A stretch of 64,000 bases of DNA from Branchinecta lynchi (lineage: Eukaryota; Arthropoda; Branchiopoda; Anostraca; Branchinectidae). The DNA lies in contig JAKZAP010000017.1 of NCBI GenBank assembly GCA_023053575.1, positions 317,501-381,500 on the forward strand. The letters run 5' to 3'. Positions 32,630 through 44,850 of the stretch are shown here, in pieces (within the stretch, counting starts at the first letter, position 1; each line of letters starts with the position of its first letter). Below the pieces are notes generated by a model, which had not been told where the DNA came from, searched no databases, and was given only the letters and a program-made list of their open reading frames with translations. Position numbers and translations under genes: made by a program.

Positions 32630-33368
32630 TGTATCGCGCTCTGAAGCGTTTAGTAACAGAAGGTTTTGGCATACCTATGACACAACAGATAATCATTTGC
32701 TATATGGTTCTATATGGTATATAATTCTTCAATTCACTTACGTAAGCAACCTCTCTAAATAAGGGAGCCGCCAGCCGCTGAAATGACAGCCAAAACATGA
32801 CGGGTATCGAACTCGGCTTAAGCTCCACTAACTTTTACTAACCTTACTGAAACCAAATTAGGGAAGAACCCTGTTCTCCCCAAAGCCTTGTGTCATTTCA
32901 GCTTAGTGCTGCAACCAACCCGAAGATTTCACTCAACAGCAAAGCCTTGACCTTGGTCCATGTATGAAAAATAAAGTTCCAGAGGGGTCAAAATTAGATG
33001 GTTTGTTTTACTCTTGACAGAACTCGTCGTAATCCTAGCAACTTATCCGTCCGAGCAAACGACTCGAAGCCGACTGCAATTGCGGATGAGCCATGAGTTT
33101 CGTCAAAAAACACAGCGTCCATGGCTCACGGTCGACAGGGTTTGGAACATTCATAACTTTAGGAACGAACCGGAATCTCTTTAGTTTTGTATTGCCAGTT
33201 TTATTATGAAATAGCTGAAGCTTTTAATGACGAGCCGACTAGGGTTGTGTTCCAATGAACTTATCAAAAGGTTTAAGTTCAGACATCGCGGTTGATATCA
33301 GAAAATATCACCCGAGACGGTCATTGAAAATAACCTATCCGAGCAAAAGGCAAGGTAGGTTATGAAAA
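32630..33368. other. Unassigned
   Basis: No exon or repeat family recognised. Confidence 0.35.
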
Positions 33369-34567
33369 CATGAGCTGGAAGCTCATATGGCACTTGCAAC
33401 CTGGGTCAGATGGAAGTGATGGTGAAACGTATTGTTTTCACTTTTCGGTTAGGATGTGCCAAACTTGCAAAGCTGGGTCAGAGGATTAAATTGATGGCCA
33501 CAAGGTTCTTTATTTTTCGGTTAAGATGCGCACTTTAAAGGTGCTAAAAATCAATTTCTAAACAAAACCCTTGAGGCAAAAACGATCATGTACTCATGCG
33601 ATCTTGAAAAAGTTAATTTTGCTTAAAAGTATTTTTTTAGTATTTTGCGGTTAAGATGAGTTCTTTAAGGGACGGTCGGATCGCAGAAGTGACGATGTCT
33701 AACCCAATGATGTCAAGTTTTTAATGCTCCAGCAAAGTTTTGTCGTCCTAGCAGATCTGGAGGTACCTTAACTCACGATCATAGGAATTCCAGACCTCCC
33801 CCCCCCCCTCGGTACCCGAATTCGGTCCGATTCTGTCACTGATGAACCTAGGACTAGTGCCTGTACTTCTCACCAAGTCTTATCCTGATCGCTCCGCTCT
33901 ATGCATGTTTCAATAACTTCCGATTACCCGTTCGAAAGCGATGCATGCCACTAATTTCCAGATTCCGCCGTCTCCCGCTCCCCCCACGATGGTCGGATCG
34001 GGTGAATGACTGTTGCCAAGTCAATCCGGTTAGTTTAGTTAATGTAATTAAACTACGGACCGCCGGAATACCGGAACCCCCCTCCAACTCCCCCGACTCA
34101 CCCGAATTCGGTCCAGTCCCGTCAGCTATTTACCCAGAGCTTGTGCTTATTCGTCCCACCAAGTTTCATCCCGATCGCTCCACTCTGAGAGTTTCGAATG
34201 ATTTCCGATTCCCCCTTCCGACTCCCCCCCCCCCAGATTCATCGGATCCCGTCCGTACTTGAAAAGACACATCTGAGACACCAAGTCTTTCCAGATATCA
34301 AGTTTCATTGAGATCCGATCACACATTCGAAAGTTGTGCATGCCCTTATTTTTCGGATTCCGCCCCCTCCCCCCACAATGGTCGATATGGCAAGTGACTA
34401 TTTCCAAATTAGTTTGGTCAGGTCCCTAATATGCCAGCCAGGTTTCATCGTCCTAGCACTTCTGGAAGTACCCTAACTCGAGAAGAATGGACTAACCGAC
34501 CGACCGACCGATAGACTGACGGAAATGTGATTGGTATATGGCACTTGGCCGTAAGGCAAGTGCCATA
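33369..34567 (+). mobile_element. Family B element, full length short form (1.2 kb)
   Basis: Starts ACATGAGCTGGAAGCTCATA and ends in the hairpin TATGGCACTTGGCC/GGCAAGTGCCATA (34537-34567). Closest in layout to the copy at 8830-10133: both have the GGGTCAGA(G/T)G and TTGGTCCGA blocks near the start. Confidence 0.85.
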
Positions 34568-35674
34568 AATATCTGCCGAGCCGAAGGCGATGTTGATATT
34601 ATTAAAAGGCCGTCGAGGTTGTTATTCTCATATGAACCGAGATGGAGGTACCCTACTCAATATTCTTTGCTTGGTGGTAGTTAATTGCTATTTTTGTAGG
34701 AAATTTTGGTTTAGTGAAATGGAAACCTAGCGTACTATAGAAATGTCAAAATGACTACCGTTGTTACCCGTGCATTTCACTTTATAACAATACAATCCTT
34801 ATCCAACACCATCTTTTCATTTGTGTCGACGCCGATGCCATCTAGCGGCGGGCCCTATAGATATATTTATCAAGGAGGACTCTAATAGAGATAGAATTAA
34901 TCAACCTTAAACGGGTGTGGCCACCGGTTGCAGAATTCTGTGATTTGTCATACATTATCGCTTCCTCGAAAAAGCGATCAAGAACTCAGCGACCGGTTCC
35001 TTACCAGTAAAAATGAAGCATAAAAGTTACGGCGTATAATTATGAAGATAATAAGCGAGATTTCTCGTTGCTAGTTGGTGAAAAGGACCAAGTTTCGTAG
35101 GTGCCAGAATGTCATTGTTTTCCGAGGGAATAGTCACAGGTTCGATCAGAAAAAGTGGCAACACTGAAGTTTTTATTTATGAACTGTTCAATCAGAGCAA
35201 CATCAAGACACAAAACTGGTAATTGCTCAATAGCTGCCTTTTGGAGAGTAGAGGATATAAGGTGGATTGTTTCAGTTGACACGTGGCATTTTCAAAAGGA
35301 ATGTGATTGTAACGAGGCATGTCCCAAGGTGGTTGGCACCATTTTCTTTCAGTTTGGAAAATTTTTTCTTTAATTATTTTTCAATTTTCTTCATTGTTTT
35401 TTTTTTTCTTCTGAAAGTGATGCTTTTATTCCTTTTTTGCAGGTCAGATTCTACTTTTCAATAGTTGATGAAAAGTGCTACGGCTTCGTACCGTCTGCTC
35501 TGGAGGCCGATACGGCTTCGTATTCATCCTCTCTGGAGGCTGATACGGTGTCGCATTAACATCTACAAAACTCATGGGTGGACTAAAAGCAGGAAAGGAA
35601 AGGGAAGAGAAAAGCGGGCAGAGATACTAAAACCAGGAAGGGCGAAGTAAAATGGGGAAAGAATTTACCACAAA
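34568..35674. other. Unassigned
   Basis: 35490-35555 has two imperfect copies of CTCTGGAGGCYGATACGG. No exon recognised. Confidence 0.4.
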
Positions 35675-37215
35675 CCGAGGATTTCAAAAAACTGGCAAGC
35701 CTTTCCTCTGCTTAGTATTAAATGAGGGGTCGCCAACATACATTTATAAAAGTTTACCTTTTCCTCCTTTTAGTACCCTGTAGATAGGCGGCTTAAATCA
35801 TCCGAGGATTTCGAAGAACCGACAAGCCTTTCCTCTGTTTAGTATCCCATGAGGGGTCGGCAACTTACATTTGTAAAACTTCACCTTTTCGTTCTTTTTT
35901 ATATTAATAGCTTATCGTTTCCTTCCTCGTTATAGTAGCTCGTTACCAAAACTCGGCAACTAGAATTTTAAGTTAAGTGAGGGGGGTCGGTAACTAGAAT
36001 TCTCAGTCAAGTGAGGGGTCAGAAACTAACTTTAGTATCTTGTGGTGGGTAAATAAACTGAAAACTCTTCTTCTTTGACTTTCTTCACTTGACTGGGAAT
36101 TCTGGTTGCCGAACCCTCAAAGCTACTAAAACGAGGAAGGGAACGATGAGCTATCAATGTAAAACATGACCAAAGGTTTCATGGGATCCCAAAAGTGCAA
36201 ATTTCAAAATTTTTCGCCAGATCCAGTCTTCGCCAGACTAATTGAACACTTTTACTATTAGTTAAGGACAAATAGCTAATCATACGAGAAAACCAAGTTC
36301 AGATATGGATTCAGAATCTGTGTTTACCTTTAAGTCATATCTGTATAAACGAAGCAGATCGAAACTTCCTGTCTTACTTCTGACAATTTTCCGGTTTCGG
36401 CAGAATTCCGGAACTACTACTACGGCAAAAAAAAAAGCTCAAAAACGAATTCAGCATGTCTCCTTACCCCGACATCCAACCTCTAATCAACTTCAGATTA
36501 AACTTTTACTTGTAAAAAATTTTACGGTTTCAACCGGATTCCGAGCGATCTATACGTCAAGTGAGAAAATTTTTGTCATATGCAAATTCAGCATGTCTTC
36601 TTACCCACAAATCAAAAATCTTATCAAATTTACATAAAACTCTTACTTTAAAAGAATTATCCGGTTTTTGCCGGATTCCGGCCGAACTAACTGTATGGCG
36701 ACAAAATAATTTTCATATTCGGACTCAGCACGTTTCCTTGCCCCTTAATCGAACCTCCAATGGACTTCATAATAAACTTTTACTTTTCACAAAATTTCAA
36801 GTTTTCGCGGGATTCCGGGTGAACTATTTGTCCGGTGAGAAAATAAATTTCATATTCGGATTCAGCATGTTTCTTTACTTCTAATTCGACTATTTCATTA
36901 GCTTTTAAAAAATGTTTTTTGTTCCACTTAATTTCAAACCCCTCCCTCACCCCTAAATATAGAGCTACATAGCCGATCTTCGACTTTGACCTTTACTTTG
37001 ACCTAAAGAGTCCTCATGCCAAGTTTGATCAAAATATCTCAACCCCTTCGAAAGTTGTCGTGCTAACAGACGGACGCACGGACGGACAGACAGACAACAT
37101 TTGCGATGTCATAGGTATCCCTCCACTTACGTTTTGGGATACCAAAAAGGCGGAAAAGGGGAAATTTTACAAATGTAAGTTGCCACCCCTTACGGGATAC
37201 TGAACAGAGGAAAAG
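35675..37215. repeat. Foldback/tandem repeat element interrupted by a family A copy
   Basis: Two tandem units (TTTCCTCTGCTTAGTATTAA at about 35702; TTTCCTCTGTTTAGTATCCC at about 35829) are spaced about 125 bp. 35800-36000 is then repeated in reverse complement as 36080-36164 plus 37148-37215. The right arm is split exactly where the family A element begins and ends, so A inserted later. Confidence 0.7.
36165..37147 (+). mobile_element. Family A element inserted in a foldback arm
   Basis: Starts CATGACCAAAGGTTTCATGG plus GATCCCAAAA and ends TTTTGGGATACCAAAAA. Full set of A blocks, including GACGGACGCACGGACGGACA near 37071. Its flanks rejoin as a continuous foldback arm. Confidence 0.85.
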
Positions 37216-37625
37216 CACGGTGCACTTTTACCAGATCTACCTCATGCTGTTCCCTGATCAGCTTGCTTAGGACATTTCAACTAATAGTAGAATTTCTCCG
37301 GGCTCAGGTCAAACCATGCTTCAGAAAACTAACACCAGGACTTGATCTGTTATTTTGCTTTTACGCATTTTCAATTCAATCTGCTTCCGATATCTAATTT
37401 TGTTTACTTCCTTTTCTCTGGTTTTCACCGGATTATCAATTCAGGTAAGAAATAATAGTCAATCTTTCCCTGAATACGTTTAACCTCCTTCTCTTCAACC
37501 CCCCCCCCCCCCCCCCACACACACACAATAGACCTACAATTACATTGGTTTGAGATGTTACGTCGCCTTCTCTAAATATTAAAGTAGGGAGACAAACTTC
37601 AAATCTGACCTTACTGTTAACCTGA
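37216..37625. other. Unassigned, with a C-tract
   Basis: A C-tract followed by CACACACACA lies at about 37500-37528. No exon seen. Confidence 0.35.
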
Positions 37626-38699
37626 ACAAGACCTAAGGTATCGATGGGATCCCAAAAATCTAGTATTTGATCCAGACAACTAGGTCTTGTCTTCGCCAGA
37701 TCCAGTCTTCGCCAGATGCAGTAATCGCCAGGCTAATCATCTGAGAAAACCAAGTTCAGATATAACTCCATCAGCCATATCTATTTTGACGATACTGACC
37801 GAAACTTCCTGCTTTACTTCTGTCAAATTTCCGGTTTAGGCCGAACTCCGAGCGAACTACTTGTCCAGCAAAAATAGAAAACTCAGAAACGAATTCAGCG
37901 TATCTCCTTATCCCTATAAAGGATATCTAATCAACTTCGAATAAAACTTTAACTTACAAACAAATTTCCGGTTTCAACCGGAGTCCGGACGAATTATATG
38001 TCCGGGCGAAAAACAATTGTCATATACAGACTCAGCGTCTCCTTAGCCCTAAATTCGTCATCCAATCAACTTAAAATAAAACTTTTGCTTTTAACGAATT
38101 TTCCGGTTTGGCCGGATTCCGGGCGATCTATTTGTCCGGGTAGAAAATGCTTTTCATATAAGTGATCATCATGCCTTCTTACTCCTAAATCTGTCATCTA
38201 ATCAACTTCAAATAAAACTTTTAATTTTAACCAACTTCCCGGTTTTTGCTAGATTTGGACGAACTACTTGTCCGGCGAGGAAATGTTTTCACCATCGTGG
38301 TCAGCATGTCTTCTTACCCCTAAATCGAACATTTAATCAACTTCAAATGAAACATTTACTTTTAACCGAATTTCCGGTTTTTGCCGGACTCCAGGCGAAC
38401 TAATTCCAGGCGAGAAAATGTTTTGCATATTCTTGTTCAACAGGTCTTCTTACCCTATAATCGACTTTCACATTATCTGTTTAAAAATATTTTGTTTGTC
38501 CCTTTAGCCCGCTCCCCCACTCCTAAATGTAGGGCTAAAGAGCCCATCTACGAACTTAAACTTACACTTGACCCAAAGAATCTTCGCACCAAGTTTCATC
38601 AAAACATCTCATGCCCTTCGAGAGACAGACGAACGGACAGACGGACAACTTTTGCGATGTCATAGGTATCCCTCCACTTACGTTTTGGAATCCCAAAAA
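37626..38699 (+). mobile_element. Family A element, full length
   Basis: Starts ACAAGACCTAAGGTATCGAT plus GGGATCCCAAAAATC and ends CGTTTTGGAATCCCAAAAA. Contains duplicated GCCAGATCCAGTCTTCGCCA near the 5' end and about five repeat units. Confidence 0.85.
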
Positions 38700-39964
38700 T
38701 CCACACGCAGCTTAAAGACAGACTAGCGGAAGGACTAATCTCCGACTGCATAGGCATCCGCCTTTCGTAGGGATCCCAAAGTGCCGATTTTCCAACTGCA
38801 TAAAAATGATGGTTTACATTCCCGGAAGAGAAACGAAGCAGCCCAATTGCACAGATAATCGGGGATCGACGAAAAGCCACTGATACCGTGTCAATGAATC
38901 TTCCAAAAAGAACCAATAGCGATAGAAGAAGAAAGGCAATGACTTCCAATAAGGAAGCTCACGACAGGCGGTAATAATCGAGGTCAGATACAAGTAAGAT
39001 AATGCTGTAGACTATATTTTTATTGAGGAATGAAAAAAGCTAACATTGTGCTAGTGACTTTGACAAGAAAACTTGCATTATGCTCGAGGGTTTACATTGG
39101 GTGGAGCTACTGCTAGTCTAACAACAATAACAAAATCGTTAACCTAACAACTGTCAAAAATATCGGAACATTGTCATTAACAATAAAGTTTCAAAGTGGG
39201 CAGCTAAAAATGTGTCACTGGTCGCGGTTCTTTTTATATCTCGAAGGTAGAAACACGCTCAGGTTGCAGTAATTCCACGACAATTCAACTCGAGACGAAT
39301 CCAACGTCAAAGCTGCAGGACCTTGATGAAAGTGAACAAGGGGGCTTTGTCCACAGAGACTTGCAGTATGTCCTTCGTGTTACATAAACGAAAAACAGGA
39401 TCCTACGTCTAAACGACTCCACGAACTTATAGTTACCCGTTCTTCTGACAGATCTGAGCATAATCTTCCCCAAGCCACAGTGTTTGCACTTGCCCCGTTG
39501 TCAGTAGTATGGAACATATCTAAGAACTGTGGGCGAACAAAGTCGCTGAACAGGGAAAGAGTTCCACTAGGCTTAGATTGTTCCTTCATTACTCTGCTGC
39601 TGTTTCAAACTTTCCAAAAAGCAACGCAAAAACATATAAAGCTCTTAAAAAACAAGATTGGAAGGCGACATTTCAGGAGCGGGAATGACAGGTATAATCG
39701 GATGGCACAAGTGTCTGAAACACCGATATAAGTAAGCTGACCAATCCTAATTCGAAAACTCAATAGCACACCAACGACCACTGTTTTGAAAATGTAAAAA
39801 AAAAAAAAAAACAGGCACACTAGTTCATATGCACGCTTGACTTGTCACTTGTAACCACAATCATACCAGACTGGAAGGCTTGGATAAAAATAATGTTTCT
39901 GCACATAGCGCGACAAAGGCCTAATAAGTTATGATTGTCCATTGCATAGACTCTGAGCATTGTG
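38700..39964 (-). other. Downstream of the calcium-sensor gene; possible 3' UTR
   Basis: No family repeat recognised. On the minus strand an AATAAA lies at 39024-39019, about 940 bp after the stop codon, and could be the polyadenylation signal. Short frames here have no recognisable domain. An A-tract is at 39796-39812. Confidence 0.3.
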
Positions 39965-40276
39965 TCACATCCCTGGAGATAACATTTTTGAAAGCTCTTC
40001 ATCTTGCAGGCAACCGCGAAGAAACTCTTCTTCTGTCAACTGTCCATCACCGTTTTCGTCCATTCGAGCGAATATGCTTCGCGCTCTTTCTTCGGAAGAG
40101 TCTGTTGGCCGACTGGCAGAGGCGTTGCCTAGCATATCATAAATAGCTTGAACTATTTTCGTCATTTCTTGGAGGTCAATCACACCATTTCCATCAACGT
40201 CATACATCCTAAATGCCCACTTCAATTTTTCTTCCGGTGTCCCAGCAGAGGTGACGTCTATTGCCAGCAGAAATTC
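39965..40276 (-). CDS. Calcium sensor exon 3 (residues 86-188 and stop)
   Basis: Acceptor TTTTTAATTTTCAG|GAATTT at 40277/40276. Encodes EF-hands 3 and 4 and ends [11 protein letters not shown] at 39967-39965. Confidence 0.93.
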   Translation of the reverse strand, partial: EFLLAIDVTSAGTPEEKLKWAFRMYDVDGNGVIDLQEMTKIVQAIYDMLGNASASRPTDSSEERARSIFARMDENGDGQLTEEEFLRGCLQDEELSKMLSPGM

Positions 40277-43200
40277 CTGAAAATTAAAAATGGATTATAA
40301 ACTTCAGCAGCCGGAGTTCATTTTATAATGATGACTGGAGCACCCTGCAATTGGCACGGCCCACTTCCAATGAGAGCAGTATCTTGGGATGATGTCCCCA
40401 CTTTAGACGAGGTGCTAAGAGAAGAACCACTCTTTATGGATTTCCGATACAAAGCTCAAGACGTTTTCCTTTTAGAGAGGAAGTATACTTCGGTCAGAAT
40501 CCAGAGAATTTGAAATATTATCAGAGAAAATCACTCAATAAGGTCAGCTAATAGAAGTCAGGCAGAAAAGACACAAAAGTTCCAGAATTGTAGTATTATT
40601 TCCATCAGAGACAGATAGGTGAGTAGTCCCAATAAAATATAACGAAGGAAACTTATTCCACTAATATTTTTCGATTGGTCCTGCACCGTCACGTCTAACC
40701 TTTAACAAATAAGACTGGGTTCAGGCAACGAAAGGCTCAGGATCTATTTTGTCAGCCCTACATGCCCCGTCGTACCTATATTACTGACAGTCCCCAATCA
40801 CCCCATTCATTCTCATTTCTAAATTTTAGAATTTCCAATGACATTTAAATCCACTTAAACGAAACTAGACTGACTTCAGTATTTTCATGTTTGGCTCTTT
40901 TAAAGGCGGAGCAGGCTCCCGATTGCGGTTTCCGAGGACCTCATTGGACAGAAAATACAAGGTATGCCAATTTTCCTTATTTCTCATCAAAACCAAGGGG
41001 ATCGAGTAGGCTAAAACAGACAGGATGGGATTGTAATCTTTCCAGTAACACAGCGAAGTTTCAACGGGGTCACGTATGTTAGAATATTGGAACATAAACT
41101 GCATACAAATAAGACTGAAAGACTGAAAGGTTGTATAATGCTTACTACATTCAGGGAATTTCAACAGGCCGAATTACTGTACTTCATTCAATAGCAAATT
41201 TAAGGGTTTCTGTTATTCATTACCTAAACGATATACTAATTTTATGATGCTTTAGGCCTGGTGAGAGAACTTTCGCCAGGGCCCTGAACAACTGATTTTC
41301 AGTAATCAACATATTTCGGCCCTTCTTGGCAAGGGTCCAGAAGGGACGAAATATCGCTGATGAAGAATCGTAGCTGAGGTATCCGTTGTAAACATTGTTT
41401 GAATAAATGTTTCAAAGTCAGCTTGGGCTCCAAGAATATTTAGTAGTCAAGAAATTGAAGAACGTAATATCTTATTCTGAAAACAGGCGATAAGACGACA
41501 TCCTGGTTTTAAATAACTGATTACTTTCAGCAACAATGAAAGTTTTCTAAACTGTGAAATTTAGAAGAATTGCGAGTTAAAGTGCAATGGGCGGATCAAA
41601 CAATCATATATCACATTACCACCCCCTCTTTTACAATATTACATTAGCAATCAGCCGATTCCTAGACAACTTATTATAGCTGACTGCCATACTCCCAACT
41701 TACAAGCTTCCACAAATATAGGCGGAGTTTCTTTTTTCTTATCCATTCGGTGTTAAATTATAATTCCTTGTAAGCTCTGGAATTGGCTGCAAGTAAGTCG
41801 GTTACATTTGTACAATTTTGGCAGTTTTGAAACTTTTCATCCAGAAAACAAAACCTCTCTTCGACACTACCAACAACACAATTTTCATGAGATAATAGTA
41901 AAGCAATCTATTAGCTATAGAGATGGTTTATTTTAGCAGACATGGCACTCTCGTCACTCAGCTCTACAAAATGACTAAATTTTCGTTCATGGACGAGAGT
42001 TTTTGAATTTCCGCGACTCGCAATACCATGCTCTGAAATCGTCTTCACCAATAACGCCGAAGAGGTAACGACAAGCGGTAACAAGAAAACGGCTTATTTT
42101 TGAAGCGCTTTCTAGTGGTAGTCAGAACTGTGTATGCGTAAAGCATTTTATAAGAATTAAAGCATAGTTAGCACCCATTGTACTTTAAGACCAAACGAAC
42201 TGGCCATTCTTAATCTAAGCCTGGACTCTCGGGAAATGACAGGTAAGATGCTAAATGGTGGTTAAGACTCAAAAGAAGGTAGGAGTCCCAGCTTAAATTT
42301 TGAGAAACTCACTTTAAAATCAATAAATCCGTTTTTGTCCATGTCGAACGTCCTGAAAACATGGTCGCAGAACTCCTCGGCGTTGCCAGATGGGAAGAAC
42401 ATTTTGTACATGTCAACAAACTTCGCCGGTGTTAAACGCCCGTTTGGACAATCTTGCTGAAAGAATAACAGACAATAAAACGGAGAAAAACAAAGCAGGT
42501 TTCCGTCTTGAGCCTCCTCCAATCTGGAAACTAATATTGGCCTACGCTGTTGATATCCGGCGTTATGGCTAAATGTGACAAAACTTTTTTCTTTTCTTTT
42601 TTCATCGTAGAACTGCGAAAGGATTCATTTGAATTTTCTAATATATAGTTACACCATTCTTGAGGCTACGCTGATGATGATCAAAGACCTGGTAAGCTGA
42701 AGTTTGATCCTTGTTAGACTGGCGAAAACCGAGGATTCATTTCCCACCTCGCACACCCTATGTTTTTTTTTCGATTTTCTGTTTTTTGTTGAGGGTGATA
42801 CTAAGGAAGTCGTGTCTCTAAAAACTGGTATACTTTAATGCCATCGCTATCTAGAGGGGGTACCCGCTAAAGGACCAAGAAGGATCGTGAGAAAATCATG
42901 CAGCTGATGAAACCTCTGTGTATATGAATAATGAACTATATTTTAATATAGTCTTTAGTATAATTATAGTATAATTTTTACCCAAGTTCTGTGTATTTTT
43001 GAACTGCTCACACTCCTCTTCAGGACATATTGACACGCACTGATCAGCATAACGGTATTTTAAGCGATCTCAAGTGAAAGATATCTCTGGCCACTGACAA
43101 GGCAAGAATTCAAAATTTTACTTTTGCATACAATTTTCCGACAACCTCATACATTACTATTGGCAGATTTCGGATTAATATAGGCTTAACCAAGTTAAAT

Positions 43201-43585
43201 TGTGCCTTTCACATTCTCACGGTTTACTGATAAAAGCCGAAATATTCCAAACTAAAATTCAACGCAAGCATTTCGTGAACGCAGCGGCAGGTGCCGTTCC
43301 CACGGTATCCTCATGGAAGCCCTATCATTCTAGACCGAGACTGATGTAACAGGATTTAATACAGAAAACAAATTTGTGTCTTTACTGTAGGTGCTGATCA
43401 ATGAAGGACCATCGCTACTGCGCATTAAGAAACTGGCTACCTTAAGAAAAGTTTATTAGTTGAGTAAAGCTTACCTTGAATCCTTTGAACCACTCTTTTA
43501 TCGTGGCCTCGTCATATCTTGTGTGAGACTTTAGAAACTCCAAATCTTCCTTCGTCAACTTTTGCTTGCTTCCGAAACAGCCCAT
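39965..43585 (-). CDS. Neuronal calcium sensor protein, complete three-exon gene (NCS-2/CG7646 type)
   Basis: Joining 43585-43475, 42456-42313 and 40276-39965 gives 188 aa, the family's usual length (about 190). Both introns are GT-AG and phase 0. The start MGCFGS has Gly2 and Ser6 for N-myristoylation and Cys3 as a possible palmitoylation site. EF-hand 1 is the family's dead loop, with Cys40-Pro41 (DCPNGRLTP). EF-hand 2 loop is residues 75-86 ([11 protein letters not shown], closed by Glu86 from exon 3), EF-hand 3 111-122 ([12 protein letters not shown]) and EF-hand 4 158-169 ([12 protein letters not shown]); all three keep the acidic positions at 1, 3 and 12. The protein should bind Ca2+, expose its myristoyl group and act at neuronal membranes. 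It resembles invertebrate NCS-2/Drosophila CG7646 more than frequenin or neurocalcin, judged from memory. No frame damage; it looks functional. Confidence 0.93.
40277..42312 (-). other. Intron 2 of the calcium sensor gene, with repeats
   Basis: 2036 bp. Holds a Penelope-like fragment at 41310-41455 and a dispersed repeat at 41990-42185 that is homologous to 4250-4460. Rest unassigned. Confidence 0.8.
41310..41455. mobile_element. Penelope-like fragment inside intron 2
   Basis: ATATTTCGGCCCTTCTTGGC is followed by a short inverted continuation and then CGCTGATGAAGAATCGTAGC and AACATTGTTTGAATAAATG, ending TCAGCTTGGGCTCCAAGAAT. Same order as 14589-14828 but with a shorter palindrome; CUGANGA is absent at the apex. 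Confidence 0.6.
42313..42456 (-). CDS. Calcium sensor exon 2 (residues 38-85)
   Basis: Acceptor TATTCTTTCAG|CAAGATTG at 42457/42456 and donor AAA|GTGAGT at 42313/42312. Encodes the non-binding EF-hand 1 and most of the EF-hand 2 loop. Confidence 0.93.
42457..43474 (-). other. Intron 1 of the calcium sensor gene
   Basis: 1018 bp. No repeat family recognised. T-tract at about 42763-42770. Confidence 0.8.
43475..43585 (-). CDS. Calcium sensor exon 1 (residues 1-37)
   Basis: ATG at 43585 in AAGACAATGGG context. The exon encodes [20 protein letters not shown] through EWFKGFK and ends at donor AAG|GTAAGC. Any non-coding 5' exon cannot be excluded. Confidence 0.93.
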
Positions 43586-44639
43586 TGTCTTTCTTATAGT
43601 TTTCACTGACTTTCACGCTACAGATGCATTTTCAGTTGCTCCACGACTAACCGCAGGACTTTATCTTATCATCAAAAATTTTACGGCCGATGACTCTGAA
43701 GACGAAAACGAATGAAAACTGATAGTGAACTTGAAGACAACAGGGAGCAGAAGCCAAATGCACCAATGCTTTTGGCAGTTTTTTTTTTTTTTTTCATTTG
43801 GAGGGTGATGGAGTGTCGAGTCATTTATTCGGATTATGGAAGGTATGCGCTTCGGTTGTCGGTGGTTGAGATCGCTTTTTTGTTTGCTTTTGCCATGAAA
43901 TGTCATTTTTGCTTCACTTTTCTGTTTGGATAAAAATATAATACCTATCTACCACAGTGGCACCGATAATTCTTGTAAGGTAACGCTTGTTTTTTTTTCG
44001 GATCACGCGGTGTAAAAGCTGCAAAATCTCTTTCCGGGAAAATAAAGATTGCTCATGGTCGGAACGGAGCTAGGCTTGCTTGACAAAAGAAAAATCTGAT
44101 AGAAGTAAAGACCCAGTTTTTAATCAACTATAGCCTAAGAAAGAGAGAGAGAGAGAGGGAGGGGTTTATCATACAACTTTCGAAGCTCTTTGCTAATTTG
44201 CAGTTGGAAAACATTACATAGATAACTTCTTCGAATCCCCTAGTATTCCAGATTGTCTGCAACCCCCGGCATCGATTTTCTTTTCATACCAATCACTGTT
44301 AGCTAGCCCTGCCCTATCTCAATTTAGTGGCCAGCTCTGATATTTCATCCTGCTTTGACAAACACTCCAATTCAGTCTAACAGTAGTTTTTCCCCTTTTC
44401 TAGGCAATTTAGCCAATAAAAATTCCAGGCTAGGTCGTCAAGGGACTAAGGAATTCCCTAGTCTCTTGATGAATGATACCGCCGCGGACTTGGTAATAAC
44501 CGCGCCCAAAACGACTGGAAAACGGGCAGTAAAATTATAAAACATGCCGTACAAAATGGTCTCTTGGCGCTGGGAAACTTGCAAAATGATTAACATTCAG
44601 ACCGAACAGCAGCGAAAGGATCATGGACTGAAAATCAAT
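43586..44639 (-). promoter_or_regulatory. Upstream region of the calcium sensor gene
   Basis: No TATA box can be asserted. A T-tract (about 43780-43794), a GAGAGAGAGAGAGGGAGGGG tract (about 44143-44163) and otherwise unassigned sequence. Promoter placement is only positional. Confidence 0.25.
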
Positions 44640-44850
44640 GAGGTTTGCAGTCATTGCTGACGTTAAACTTTTTGCGGAACCCGATACTCTATATCGATAT
44701 ATCGGACCAAATATCGATATAGAATATCAAAACGTAAATTTTGATATCGAAAACGATATTTGTACTGTTATAATTATTGTAAATAACACAATGTTAGTTA
44801 CATTTATACATACGAAACTGGAGGAAAATGTCGCATAGCGTTGAATGCCA
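44640..44850 (+). repeat. Second copy of the ATCGATAT satellite unit
   Basis: TATATCGATATATCGGACCA at 44690 and ATATCGAAAACGATATTTGT near 44743, then TTATAATTATTGTAAATAA and a TACGAAACTGGAGGAAAATG flank, collinear with 11700-11870 in element E but diverged. Confidence 0.7.
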
